A DNA stretch of 49,631 nt from CAZFLM01 sp964519955 (GCA_964519955.1 CAZFLM010000052.1:1-49631); one strand, 5' to 3'; positions 1-7,892 are shown, counted from the first letter of the stretch. Numbers and translations: made by a program. The notes: generated from the sequence alone by a model not told the origin.

Positions 1-1002
1 CCAGCGGTCCGCGAGCGGCGGCGAGTCCACCGCCTGCCCATTGCGGAGCGGCCCGCGCCACTGAGGCCATCCGCGCGCCGGCTTGGGTGCGACCGCCACG
101 ACGGGCTTCGGGGCCGCCGCAGGCGTCGCGGCAGGCGGCTCTGCCGGCGCGGCGGGCGTCGGCTCCGGCATGTCCGGCATCCCCACGGGCCCGAGCAGGA
201 TGGCGTCCGGATCGCTCCCAGCCGGCACGTCGGCGCTCCGCAGCAGCGTCCTGCTCTTGCCGGGCGCGATCGGCGGGTCCGACACCTCGACGTCCGCCAC
301 CTTCTTCCCGCCGCGCAGCAACCTGACGCAGAAACGCACCGTGGCCGGGTTCTGCGTGTCGTTCGACGCCACGGTCCTGACCGACAGACCGTCCGCGATC
401 CGCGTCACCGTCACCGTGAGCACGGTCAGCTTGCCCACGCGCTGGCTCACGCGCCCGGCGTCGCCCTGGGGGCCCAGATGGAGTGGCGATGCGGGAGACG
501 ACGCGGGACGCGGGGACGGCGCCGACGGCGCGGCTGGCTGGGGTGTCGGCGCGGGCGGCAGCGGCGCGACGGCCACCGCGCCCTTGAGCAGCTTGGACAG
601 AGGCGACATGCAGCCCCACCCGCCGTCGCGGCCCGCGGCCAGAGGTGTCCGGCGGCGTGCGTCCAACGCCTCAGGGTCGGCGCCGTGGGCGAGGAGCGTC
701 CGGGTGACCTCGACCTCGCCGTTCTCGGCCGCCACGTGCAGCGGCGTGCATCCGTCCTGCCGCGCCGCACGGACGGACACGCCCTGCGCGATGAGGAACT
801 CAACCAACTCGCGGTTGCTGGTGGCCGCCGCATGGTGGAGGAGGTTGCCGCCGCTGGCATCGACGGCGGCCATGTTGCCGTGGCCCTCGGCGTAGGCTCG
901 CACCGCGGCAAGGTCACCGCGGTCGGCATCGGCAAACACGTCGGCGAACAGCGGCCTGGCCAGAACAACCATGGCCAGGCCAAACAGGACCCTCGCTCTC
1001 AT
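1..1002 (-). CDS. Ankyrin-repeat protein with start of a PQQ-like propeller, 3' end outside window
   Basis: Reading from ATG at 1002 the frame is open to the window edge (334 codons seen). It starts with a hydrophobic signal-like segment (MRARVLFGLAMVVLARPLFA). Ankyrin-type repeats follow at about residues 30-115, recognisable by phrases such as GCTPLHVAAENGEVEV. A Pro/Ala-rich linker then leads into a beta-rich stretch and a second Pro/Ala linker. The last visible residues (WPQWRGPLRNG) match the typical opening of PQQ/BamB-like beta-propeller domains, so the full protein is probably a secreted or periplasmic ankyrin plus propeller fusion. A GGGGAAG stretch before the ATG could be the ribosome binding site. 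The ankyrin call is firm; the propeller is inferred from one motif. Substrate and function are unknown. Confidence 0.75.
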   Translation of the reverse strand, partial: MRARVLFGLAMVVLARPLFADVFADADRGDLAAVRAYAEGHGNMAAVDASGGNLLHHAAATSNRELVEFLIAQGVSVRAARQDGCTPLHVAAENGEVEVTRTLLAHGADPEALDARRRTPLAAGRDGGWGCMSPLSKLLKGAVAVAPLPPAPTPQPAAPSAPSPRPASSPASPLHLGPQGDAGRVSQRVGKLTVLTVTVTRIADGLSVRTVASNDTQNPATVRFCVRLLRGGKKVADVEVSDPPIAPGKSRTLLRSADVPAGSDPDAILLGPVGMPDMPEPTPAAPAEPPAATPAAAPKPVVAVAPKPARGWPQWRGPLRNGQAVDSPPLADRW

Positions 1003-1046
1003 TCCGCTTCCCCGGACCCTTGATGTGTGCGTCAGCCTGAGAGGCC

Positions 1047-1253
1047 CTACTCCTCCCCGTCCGGCTTGAACCCTACCTCGCGGTGCGTGCCGTCGCAGAA
1101 CGGCTTCTCCGCGGAGTGACCGCAGCGGCACAGGAAGATCGCAGTCTTCCCCTCCGGAATGGCGATCGGCTCGCCGTTGGGACTAACCAGACTGACCGGC
1201 CCCTCGACCTTGAGCGAACCGTTCGGCCTGACACTGATGGTGACGTCGGGCAC
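1047..1253 (-). CDS. CDGSH iron-sulfur domain protein
   Basis: This small 68-aa protein contains the complete CDGSH motif CRCGHSAEKPFCDGTH, whose three Cys and one His bind a redox-active [2Fe-2S] cluster. The N-terminal half (VPDVTISVRPNGSLKVEGP) is the usual beta-rich lead-in of bacterial single-CDGSH proteins. I chose the GTG at 1253 because a perfect CGGAGG ribosome binding site lies 7 nt upstream (1261-1266). The frame is open further upstream to an ATG at 1304, but family length and the binding site favour GTG. The partner and physiological role of such stand-alone proteins are generally not known. Confidence 0.9.
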   Translation of the reverse strand: MPDVTISVRPNGSLKVEGPVSLVSPNGEPIAIPEGKTAIFLCRCGHSAEKPFCDGTHREVGFKPDGEE

Positions 1254-1365
1254 TGCTGTACCTCCGAGTGGATTCCCGTCCTCACTCACATGGATGGACA
1301 GCACAAACAGGATCGCTGCGGACCGCCGGCGAGGACGCGAGGTGACTCACCCGAGGCCCGGTTCT

Positions 1366-1392
1366 ACATCCTGCCCATCCTGCGCATCCCTG
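1366..1392. repeat. Three 9-bp repeats of CATCCTGC type
   Basis: Three successive nonamers (ACATCCTGC, CCATCCTGC, GCATCCCTG) lie between the CDGSH gene and the end of the S9 peptidase gene. No gene is visible in the 1254-1434 gap. Confidence 0.5.
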
Positions 1393-1434
1393 TGAAGGAA
1401 GACGGGTTCTTGACTGGGGGGCCGCATCGATGGC

Positions 1435-3837
1435 CTATGCCTGGCGCTGCTCCCGGGGCGGCTCCGGCCCCACCGCGATGCTCACCGGCGCGAACTGGCC
1501 CACGTGCAACAGGTAGCGCCCGCCGGCTCGCGGCACCGGGAATGCCAGCGCCAACGCCACGCTCAGCCGCCCGGTTTCGGGGTCCGGCGCAAGTAGCACG
1601 TGCTGGCTGCGCCCCTCGACCACGTGCCGTCCCCCGCCGATGTCCGCCACGACGCCCCGCGGCTTGATGCGCCTGCCGTTCGCCGCCTCCAGCGTGGCAT
1701 CGTCCAGGTAGAACGCCCACGCGTCGGATGCCGGCTCCCGCCCGGAGATGGCGAGTCCCACCTCCACCAGACGCCCGCGCGCCTCGTCCCAGCCCGCAAA
1801 CCGGCCGTCCTCAGCGTGCAGCACGCGCAACTCGTAGCCGTCCGCCTCGATGCGATCCCCCACTCTGTACGATGCGGGAGCCTCGGGCGCGCCCTTGAGG
1901 TACCTGTCGAACCAGGCCAGGCTGCGCCGCATCTCGTCCAGGCGGTGGTGCGGCTCGCGCAAGCCGTGCCCCTCGCGCGGGTAGCGTGCGAACTCCACCG
2001 TCTGGCCCCGCTCCTTCAGCGCCCGCCAGAACTCCATCGAGTTGGAGATGAACGTGTTCGTATCCCCCTCGCCGTGGATGATCAGCACCGGCGTCTTGGC
2101 GCCCGCCACGTACGTCGCGGGAGAGAGCTTGCGGTAGATCTCCGGGTCGTCCCAGTAGTACGCGCCCAGGTAGTCTCGCTCCCACCGCGCGATGTCCGAG
2201 CTGCCCGTGCTGGTGACCAGGTTGAACACGCCGAACATGGAGATCGCCGCGGCGAAACGCTCCGACGTGCAGGCGGCCCAGTTCGCCATGTACCCGCCAT
2301 ACGACGCGCCCATGATGCCCACGCGCTTCGGATCGACGAGGCCCTGCGCCACCAGCGCATCGATGCCCGCCAGGATGTCGCGGAAGTCCCCGCCGCCCAG
2401 GTCGCGCCTGCTGGCAACCGCGAAGGCGCTCCCGTAGCCGCTGCTGCCGCGGTAGTTCGGCTGCAGCACCGCATAGCCCTCGGCGGCCCACGCGGCGTGC
2501 AGGTCGTAGTTGCGCAGCGCGCACGTGGCGGCGGCATGCGGTCCGCCATGCACCTGCACCACCAGCGGAAGCGCCTCGCCCGGCCGGCGGTCGGCGGGCA
2601 GCGTCAGGATGCCCTCGATCTCCCACTCGTCGCTCTGCCAGCGGATCACCTCGACCTCGGGCAGCGCGTGCTCGTCGAGGAACGCCGCGTTCAGATCGGA
2701 GAGCGCGCGGCGGCGGCCCTTGCGGTCCAGCGTGTACAGCTCGGGCAGATCCGCCGGCCCCTCCGCCACGAACACGATCGTGCCGTCCGCGCCGATGTCG
2801 AAGTCGCCGACCTCCACCGGGCTCGGCACGCCCTCGAGCGGCAGCACCGCGCCCCGCTCCACCCAGGCGAGCCGCACATCGGTCCCCTCGCAGACCGTCG
2901 CCAGGATCCGGCCGCTCTTCGGGTCGATGAGGTGCAGGTCCACATCGGCTTCCACGCCATCGAACAGGCACGTCGCCTCGCCGCCCGTCGACGCCACCTC
3001 GAAGAGGCACTCCTGCGAGAAGCTGATCTCCGGATCGCGATTCGCCACGAAGACGATGCGCGAGCCGTCCGGCGACCAACGCGCCTGGAACTGTCCGCCG
3101 GGCCGGTCGACGAGCTTCGTCACCGCGCCATCCTGCAGCGCCAGCACGTGGAGGCTGTACTGGTGGTAGTCGTTCGGGTCGCCCGTGTAGTTCGTGGTGT
3201 ACGCGATGCGGTTCCCGTCCGGCGAGAGCGCCATCTCCGCGATGCCGCAGTCGCCGGTGTACAGCAGGACCGGCTCGCCGTCGTCCAGCAGCAGCTCCCA
3301 GAACTGCTGCCGCAGCCGCGCCTCCTCCTCGACGTACGGGTCGACCTTCCGCTTGCGGTTCGTCGCCTGTACCAACTGCAGCGCTGCCGTGCGCGGCTCA
3401 GGCGCGAGGAACACGATGCTCAGCCCGTCGGGCGCCCACTCGAACGCGCGCACGCCCTCCCGCATGTTGGTGATGCGCTTCGCCTCGCCGCCGTCGGCCG
3501 GCATCAGCCAGACCTGCTCCTTGTGCGCCTGCTCCTCCTCCTCTTCGGGCGGGGGCGGCGGCGTGGTCATGTCGGGGCGCGTGGAGAGGAAGGCGATGTG
3601 GCGGCCGTCCGGCGACCACTTCGGAGCGCGCTCGCCCTCGTAGCTGTGGCAGATGCGGCGGGCGCTGATGCCGCTCGTCTCGGCCATCCACAGGTGCGAG
3701 ACGACGCGGCTCTCCTCGAAGTCCGTCTCCTCGGCAGCGAAGACGACGCGCTTGCCGTCGGGGCTCACGCTGGGGCTGCAGATGCTCTTGGCTTCGATCA
3801 ACGCGCGCGCGGAGATCGGCTGGCGGTTTCGGGGCAT
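1435..3837 (-). CDS. S9 family (prolyl oligopeptidase-like) serine peptidase
   Basis: This 800-aa protein has an N-terminal TolB/WD40-like beta-propeller (repeated SPDG motifs in the first ~350 residues) followed by an alpha/beta-hydrolase domain. The nucleophile sits in GASYGGY (Ser512); Asp592 (HGEGD) and His624 (REGHG) complete the triad, as in acylaminoacyl-peptidases and dipeptidyl aminopeptidases. A Pro5-Glu5 run near residue 95 is a low-complexity insertion in a propeller loop. The peptidase domain ends near residue 655 and about 145 further residues form a C-terminal extension not usual for the family. The ATG at 3837 is preceded by AAGAAGG; an in-frame TTG at 3855 is possible. It follows mutY on the same strand with about 50 nt between. 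No signal peptide, so probably cytoplasmic. Confidence 0.92.
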   Translation of the reverse strand: MPRNRQPISARALIEAKSICSPSVSPDGKRVVFAAEETDFEESRVVSHLWMAETSGISARRICHSYEGERAPKWSPDGRHIAFLSTRPDMTTPPPPPEEEEEQAHKEQVWLMPADGGEAKRITNMREGVRAFEWAPDGLSIVFLAPEPRTAALQLVQATNRKRKVDPYVEEEARLRQQFWELLLDDGEPVLLYTGDCGIAEMALSPDGNRIAYTTNYTGDPNDYHQYSLHVLALQDGAVTKLVDRPGGQFQARWSPDGSRIVFVANRDPEISFSQECLFEVASTGGEATCLFDGVEADVDLHLIDPKSGRILATVCEGTDVRLAWVERGAVLPLEGVPSPVEVGDFDIGADGTIVFVAEGPADLPELYTLDRKGRRRALSDLNAAFLDEHALPEVEVIRWQSDEWEIEGILTLPADRRPGEALPLVVQVHGGPHAAATCALRNYDLHAAWAAEGYAVLQPNYRGSSGYGSAFAVASRRDLGGGDFRDILAGIDALVAQGLVDPKRVGIMGASYGGYMANWAACTSERFAAAISMFGVFNLVTSTGSSDIARWERDYLGAYYWDDPEIYRKLSPATYVAGAKTPVLIIHGEGDTNTFISNSMEFWRALKERGQTVEFARYPREGHGLREPHHRLDEMRRSLAWFDRYLKGAPEAPASYRVGDRIEADGYELRVLHAEDGRFAGWDEARGRLVEVGLAISGREPASDAWAFYLDDATLEAANGRRIKPRGVVADIGGGRHVVEGRSQHVLLAPDPETGRLSVALALAFPVPRAGGRYLLHVGQFAPVSIAVGPEPPREQRQA

Positions 3838-3859
3838 GGGACCTTCTTGACGCAAGGTG

Positions 3860-3880
3860 GGAGGACCGTCGCGGTCCTCC
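3860..3880. other. Perfect 9-bp stem-loop between mutY and S9 peptidase gene
   Basis: The arms GGAGGACCG and CGGTCCTCC flank a 3-nt loop in the mutY-peptidase intergenic gap. There is no T-run after it, so it may be an attenuator or RNA-stability element rather than a classical terminator. It also places an anti-Shine-Dalgarno-like CCTCC close to the peptidase start. Confidence 0.5.
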
Positions 3881-3888
3881 GTATCACA

Positions 3889-5013
3889 TTACCCCGCCGC
3901 CGCCCTCCGCCCGATGGCTGTGACAAGTTTGGCCTGCGGCGCGGCCATCGCAAGGTGCGAGACCTCGTCCGCCGTCGCCCAGCGCAGCTCCTCGTACCCC
4001 CGCGGCTCCGGCTCGCCATGAGGGGCATCGACGGCCAGTGCCCGCAGCTCGATCCGATGGTGCGTCACGGTGTGGCGAACGGAGCCCAGCACCTCGGCGG
4101 CGTCCACCGTGAGCCCCACCAATTCCAACGCGGCGCGCACGGCAGCTTCCTCGGCGCTCTCCCCCTCCGCGCAGACGGCGGTGGGCAGCTCCCACAATCC
4201 GCCCCAACGCCCCGCGCCCGGCCGCCTGCCCAGCAGGACGCGCCCGTCCCGCGCGATCACGGCCGCCCCGTGGACCTGCCGCACGGTCGCCCGCCGCGGC
4301 GCTCGCTTCGGCCACTGCGTCGGATCGTCCGAGGCCCCGGCGCGGCACCCAGGCTTCATCGGACACTCCGCGCACCGCGGCCCGCGCGGCGTGCACACGA
4401 GCGCCCCCAGCTCCATCAGCGCCTGGCTGTAGTCGCGCGCGCCGGACGCCGGAACCAGACGCTCCGCCAGGTCCCACAGCCGCTGCTTGCCCGCCGTCGA
4501 CACGATGTCGTCCGCCAGCGCGAACGTCCGGGCCAGCACGCGCGCCACGTTGCCGTCGACGATCGCGGCCGGCTGGTCGTACGCGATGGCGAGGATCGCC
4601 CCGGCGCTGTACGGCCCGATCCCGGGAACGCTGCGCAGCGCGTCCGAATCGGAGGGCAGCCGCCCCTCGAAGTGCTCCAGCACGTACCGCGCCGAGCGAT
4701 GCAGGTTGCGCGCCCGCGCGTAGTACCCGAGCCCCGCCCAGTGCCGCAGCACCTCCTGCTCATCGGCCTCCGCCAGCGCCCGCACGCTCGGGAACCGCTC
4801 CATCCACCGCTCGTAGTACGGCAGCGCCGTGGCGACCTGCGTCTGCTGCAGCATCACCTCCGACACCCACACCGCGTACGGATCCCCCTGCCTCCGCCGC
4901 CACGGCAGATCCCGCCGGTTCGCCCCGTACCACTCGACGAGGGCGCCGCGGAACAACTCCCGCACCACCCGCCCAACCCGCGGCGTATGAGATCCTCGCA
5001 CCCCACCACCCAT
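3889..5013 (-). CDS. mutY: A/G-specific adenine glycosylase MutY
   Basis: This base-excision repair enzyme removes adenine mispaired with 8-oxoguanine. The HhH-GPD domain is complete: the catalytic Glu lies in SEVMLQQTQV, the helix-hairpin-helix is VPGIGPYSAG and the catalytic Asp is in IVDGNV. It is followed by the [4Fe-4S] ligands C-X6-C-X2-C-X5-C (CTPRGPRCAECPMKPGC). The C-terminal third is a NUDIX/MutT-like 8-oxoG recognition domain. The start is uncertain: the frame opens further upstream (to 5070), but there it runs through a dispersed repeat, so I use the ATG at 5013 (374 aa). GTG codons around 4970 are an alternative. It is probably co-transcribed with the downstream S9 peptidase gene. 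Confidence 0.93.
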   Translation of the reverse strand: MGGGVRGSHTPRVGRVVRELFRGALVEWYGANRRDLPWRRRQGDPYAVWVSEVMLQQTQVATALPYYERWMERFPSVRALAEADEQEVLRHWAGLGYYARARNLHRSARYVLEHFEGRLPSDSDALRSVPGIGPYSAGAILAIAYDQPAAIVDGNVARVLARTFALADDIVSTAGKQRLWDLAERLVPASGARDYSQALMELGALVCTPRGPRCAECPMKPGCRAGASDDPTQWPKRAPRRATVRQVHGAAVIARDGRVLLGRRPGAGRWGGLWELPTAVCAEGESAEEAAVRAALELVGLTVDAAEVLGSVRHTVTHHRIELRALAVDAPHGEPEPRGYEELRWATADEVSHLAMAAPQAKLVTAIGRRAAAG

Positions 5014-5046
5014 ACCGCCCCACAATCCCTCGCCCCGCACCACCGC

Positions 5047-5097
5047 AGTCCGCGCAGGCGGACCTCGCACCTCTCACAGGCGCGTTTCCAACCGCCG
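5047..5097. repeat. Dual-hairpin dispersed repeat, copy 1 (diverged)
   Basis: Starts AGTCCGC-GCAG-GCGGAC and ends in a GCG...AACCGCC arm. It is a slightly degraded copy of the element at 5154 and 5316, lying just upstream of mutY. Confidence 0.75.
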
Positions 5098-5103
5098 GCT
5101 CAG

Positions 5104-5138
5104 AAACCCGGCCCCCAGCACCCGATACCCGCTACCGC
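5104..5138. repeat. Heptamer tandem repeat (RNACCCG type)
   Basis: Five successive 7-mers (AAACCCG, GCCCCCA, GCACCCG, ATACCCG, CTACCGC) lie between two dual-hairpin repeats. Confidence 0.6.
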
Positions 5139-5153
5139 GCCCCGCACCACCCC

Positions 5154-5203
5154 AGTCCGCGCAGGCGGACTTCGTGCCTCTCTCAGGCGCGGTTTCAACC
5201 GCC
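5154..5203. repeat. Dual-hairpin dispersed repeat, copy 2
   Basis: Hairpin 1 has arms AGTCCGC and GCGGACT with loop GCAG. After TTCGTGCC and a CTCTCAGGCG spacer comes hairpin 2 (CGGTT-TC-AACCG). It is nearly identical to the copy at 5316-5365. Confidence 0.85.
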
Positions 5204-5210
5204 CGCCCGT

Positions 5211-5282
5211 AAACCCGGCACCCTGACACCCGACACCCGGCACCCCGACACCCGGCACCCCAACACCCGTTACCCGCTACCC
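5211..5282. repeat. Heptamer tandem repeat (GACACCC/GGCACCC)
   Basis: Ten or so 7-mers of the form NNNACCC run in register with two single-base slips (AAACCCG, GACACCC twice, GGCACCC, GTTACCC, GCTACCC). It lies between dual-hairpin copies 2 and 3; no gene is visible in 5014-5466. Confidence 0.7.
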
Positions 5283-5315
5283 GGCCCCGCAATCCCCCGA
5301 AGCCCGCACCACCCC

Positions 5316-5365
5316 GGTCCGCGCAGGCGGACTTCGTGCCTCTCTCAGGCGCGGTTTCAACCGCC
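5316..5365. repeat. Dual-hairpin dispersed repeat, copy 3
   Basis: Same order of parts as copy 2: a GGTCCGC/GCGGACT stem, TTCGTGCC, and the GGTT-TC-AACC stem. Confidence 0.85.
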
Positions 5366-5389
5366 GGCCCGAACCCACCGGCCCACAAC

Positions 5390-5410
5390 CCCAAGTCCCA
5401 AGTCCCAACC
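5390..5410. repeat. Heptamer tandem repeat (CCCAAGT)
   Basis: CCCAAGT occurs twice, followed by CCCAACC, immediately upstream of the tRNA promoter. Confidence 0.55.
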
Positions 5411-5424
5411 CCCGCCGTTCCCGA

Positions 5425-5453
5425 TTGACACCGGCCCGCCGCGCGTGTATAAT
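5425..5453 (+). promoter_or_regulatory. Consensus sigma-70 promoter for tRNA-Pro
   Basis: TTGACA (5425-5430) and TATAAT (5448-5453) are separated by exactly 17 nt, a perfect consensus. The tRNA starts 13 nt after the -10 box, as expected for a stable-RNA promoter. Confidence 0.92.
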
Positions 5454-5466
5454 ACCTTTCGTTCGC

Positions 5467-5540
5467 CGGGGTGTAGCTCAGTTTGGTAGAGTGCCTGGAT
5501 GGGGGCCAGGAGGCCCGCGGTTCAAGTCCGCGCACCCCGA
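5467..5540 (+). tRNA. tRNA-Pro(GGG)
   Basis: A full cloverleaf can be folded: acceptor arms CGGGGTG/CACCCCG, D arm GCTC...GAGT, anticodon stem CCTGG/CCAGG with loop ATGGGGG (anticodon GGG, reading CCC), and T arm CGCGG-TTCAAGT-CCGCG, with discriminator base A. The 3' CCA is not encoded. It has its own promoter and terminator and appears monocistronic. Confidence 0.96.
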
Positions 5541-5542
5541 TG

Positions 5543-5583
5543 CGAAAGAGGGGGCGACGCTTCGAGCGTCGTCCCCTCTTTCG
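5543..5583 (+). terminator. Long hairpin terminator after tRNA-Pro
   Basis: A 19-bp stem with one G-T pair and a TCG loop begins 2 nt after the tRNA. The 3' arm ends CTCTTTC, giving a weak pyrimidine tail. The stem is unusually long for a terminator but its position fits. Confidence 0.85.
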
Positions 5584-5628
5584 GTTCCACCCTCCCCGGG
5601 TATACTGACCGCGGAAGGGGCGGCCCCT

Positions 5629-6864
5629 ATGGATTGGTCCACTCCGCAGTTCCTATCCTCGTTCGGCGCACTGCGTCACCGCGATTACCGTCTGCTCTGG
5701 GTCGGTAGCTGCGTCTCGTTCATCGGAGGCTGGGTGCAGATCATCGCAACCGGGCTCTACGTCTACGAGACCACCCATTCAAAGACGTGGCTCGGAATCA
5801 TGGGCCTCGCCGCAGGCATCCCCACGACGCTCTTCATGCTCTTCGGCGGAGTCCTCGCCGACCGCGTCAACAAGCGCCGCCTGGTGCTCTTCACGCAGGG
5901 CTCCTTCGCGGCGACCGCGATCACCCTGGCCATCCTGCTCTGGACGCATCAACTGAGGATGTGGCACCTCGTCGCGTCGTCCCTCCTCAACGGCCTGCTC
6001 TTCACCGTCGATGGGCCGGCGCGCCAGGCGATCGTCTACGACGTCGTTGGTGGAGAGGACCTGGCCACGGGCGTTGCCCTCCAGTCGGCCGCCTTCAACA
6101 TCGCCCGCGTCATCGGCCCGGTCATCGGAGGCGCGCTCTATCTGCTCGGACCCGCCTGGTGCTTCTTCACCAACGGCGTCAGCTTCCTCGCCATCATGTG
6201 GGCCGTCTGGGCGATCCGCACCGACATCTCCCGCACCGCCGATACCGTCGGCTCAGTCTGGAACGGGCTGCTGGAAGGCATGGCGCACCTGTGGTCGAAC
6301 AGGCCGATGCGCAGCGTCGTCGGGCTCACCGCCGTCACCAGCCTCACGGCATTCTCGGCCTACCAGACCCTGATGCCCGCGTTCGCCAAGGACCTTCTCG
6401 GCGTCGGCGAGCGTGACTGGAGGTATGGCCTGCTGTTCTCGGCCATGGGCCTTGGCGCGCTCGCCGGCGTCTACTCGATCGGCAGGGTGTCGGACATCGG
6501 GCGCCGCGGTCTGCTGATGATGGTGGCTGCCACCATTCTGGGCCTGGCGGTGCCGGCCCTCGGGCAGACGCGCACCCTCGCCGTGGCGCTCGGCGCCATG
6601 GTGGTGCTCGGCGCAGCCGCGATCGCGCAACTGGCGACCGCCAATTCGCTCACCCAGACGCTCGCACCCGAACACCTGCGAGGCCGCGCCGTCTCGGCGC
6701 ACATGTTCGCTATGAGCGGCCTGCAGCCGTTCGGCGCCCTGATCGCCGGCGCCGTGGCCCAGCGCTACGGCGTGCCCATCACGCTCGTACTCGCGGGCGC
6801 CGCGCTCTTCCTGTACACTACGGGCATGTGGGCCTGGAGGCGCGACGTCGCCCGCCTCGCCTAA
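5629..6864 (+). CDS. MFS transporter (MFS_3 / EntS-like exporter family)
   Basis: This 411-aa polytopic membrane protein has about 12 hydrophobic segments. Its start (FGALRHRDYRLLWVGS) and the first-loop signature GGVLADRVNKRRL are typical of the MFS_3 / enterobactin-exporter-like branch of the major facilitator superfamily, which expels small molecules by proton antiport. The ATG at 5629 has GGAAGGGG 8 nt upstream; the frame is open further upstream, but there it crosses the tRNA and its terminator and is not coding. The substrate cannot be read from the sequence, and the neighbours give no clue. Confidence 0.9.
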   Translation: MDWSTPQFLSSFGALRHRDYRLLWVGSCVSFIGGWVQIIATGLYVYETTHSKTWLGIMGLAAGIPTTLFMLFGGVLADRVNKRRLVLFTQGSFAATAITLAILLWTHQLRMWHLVASSLLNGLLFTVDGPARQAIVYDVVGGEDLATGVALQSAAFNIARVIGPVIGGALYLLGPAWCFFTNGVSFLAIMWAVWAIRTDISRTADTVGSVWNGLLEGMAHLWSNRPMRSVVGLTAVTSLTAFSAYQTLMPAFAKDLLGVGERDWRYGLLFSAMGLGALAGVYSIGRVSDIGRRGLLMMVAATILGLAVPALGQTRTLAVALGAMVVLGAAAIAQLATANSLTQTLAPEHLRGRAVSAHMFAMSGLQPFGALIAGAVAQRYGVPITLVLAGAALFLYTTGMWAWRRDVARLA

Positions 6865-6901
6865 CCACCAGCCTCAGTCCATCGCGAACCGGAGGACCAC
6901 C

Positions 6902-7603
6902 ATGCAGACCACCGTCACCTGGCTCGGCCACGCGGCGTTCCAGATCGACACGCCCGGCGGCAAGACCATCCTGATCGACCCGTTCCTGAGGAACAATCCG
7001 GCCTGCCCGCCCGCGCTCAAGTCCCCGGCCCGGTGCGACCTCATCCTCGTCACCCACGGCCACGGCGACCACCTCGGCGACACCATCCCGCTCGGCGTGC
7101 AGACCGGCGCCCACGTGGTCGGCATGGTCGAGCTGATCTCCTGGCTCGCAACGAAGGGCGTCACGAACACCGCTGGCATGAACAAGGGCGGCACCTACCG
7201 CTTCGGCGACATCGCGGTCACCATGGTACACGCCCTGCACTCCAGCAGCATCGCCGACGGGCGCAACGCGATCTACGGCGGCGAGGCGGCCGGCTTCGTC
7301 GTCACGCTGGAGGATGGCTTCCGCATCTACCATGCCGGCGACACCTGCGTCTTCGGCGACATGGCGCTCATCGGCGAGGTCTACAAGCCCGACCTCGCTC
7401 TGCTCCCCGTCGGCGATCACTACACCATGTCGCCGGTCGAGGCCGCCAAGGCCGTCCGCCTCCTGGGCGTCAAGCGCGTCGTCCCCATGCACATGGGCAC
7501 CTTCCCGGTCCTCACCGGCACCGCAGACCAGTTGCGCGATCTGCTCGCCGATCTTCCCGATGTGACCGTCCACGCGCTCAAGCCCGGCGAGTCCGTCCAC
7601 TGA
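6902..7603 (+). CDS. UPF0173 metal-dependent hydrolase (MBL fold)
   Basis: This 233-aa protein is a complete metallo-beta-lactamase-fold hydrolase. The metal-binding motif THGHGDHLGD occurs near residue 50, with further ligands in HALHSSS, HAGDT and PMHMGTFP. Length and wording match the UPF0173 (YtkL-like) family, whose physiological substrate is unknown. A strong GGAGG ribosome binding site lies 6 nt before ATG. It sits 37 nt after the MFS gene and ends just before a bidirectional hairpin terminator. Confidence 0.93.
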   Translation: MQTTVTWLGHAAFQIDTPGGKTILIDPFLRNNPACPPALKSPARCDLILVTHGHGDHLGDTIPLGVQTGAHVVGMVELISWLATKGVTNTAGMNKGGTYRFGDIAVTMVHALHSSSIADGRNAIYGGEAAGFVVTLEDGFRIYHAGDTCVFGDMALIGEVYKPDLALLPVGDHYTMSPVEAAKAVRLLGVKRVVPMHMGTFPVLTGTADQLRDLLADLPDVTVHALKPGESVH

Positions 7604-7626
7604 GCGTCGTTCGCGGCATGCCACGA

Positions 7627-7663
7627 AGGAAGGGGCGCCCCGCTAACCGGGACGCCCCTTCCT
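7627..7663. terminator. Bidirectional hairpin terminator
   Basis: The stem AGGAAGGGGCG / CGCCCCTTCCT continues past a single C-A mismatch with CCCG/CGGG around a short loop. It lies between convergent genes ending at 7603 (plus) and 7686 (minus). Confidence 0.85.
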
Positions 7664-7685
7664 CAAGCCCTTGCCGTCTTCCCGC

Positions 7686-7892
7686 TCAACCCAATGGGCG
7701 CTGGAACACGCAGCGGTACGTGTTGGGCGATGCCTCCTCGATCAGGCATAGCTGCCAACCGTTGGCTCCGTGCTCCTTCAGCCCATCCTCCAGAACATCC
7801 GCGTGCCGTGCGTGGATCTCGACCACTCGGTAGTCCCACCGCGACCAGGTGGTCCTCTCCGAGGCTACTGCCTCTAGAACCGATTCCGACAT
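7686..7892 (-). CDS. DUF4177-like small protein
   Basis: This 68-aa protein has the pattern WDYRVVEIHARHADVLEDGL...HGANGWQLC...YRCVFQRP, which matches the DUF4177 type (W-[DE]-Y-K-V-V near the start, G-W-[EQ]-L, and a final F-[KQ]-R-P). Its function is unknown. The ATG at 7892 has CGGAGG 7 nt upstream (7900-7905); a longer open frame to 7964 lacks such support. The gene is isolated, followed by a bidirectional terminator and preceded by a repeat-rich intergenic region. Confidence 0.8.
   Translation of the reverse strand: MSESVLEAVASERTTWSRWDYRVVEIHARHADVLEDGLKEHGANGWQLCLIEEASPNTYRCVFQRPLG

Noticed and set aside
5014..5070. Upstream extension of mutY to the ATG at 5070
   Set aside because: The extra codons lie in a dispersed repeat and resemble no MutY N-terminus.
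1600..5226. Very long plus-strand open frame opposite the S9 peptidase and mutY genes
   Set aside because: It lies antisense to two well-supported enzymes and its translation is Arg/Pro/Ala/His-rich without domains, an effect of high GC codon bias.
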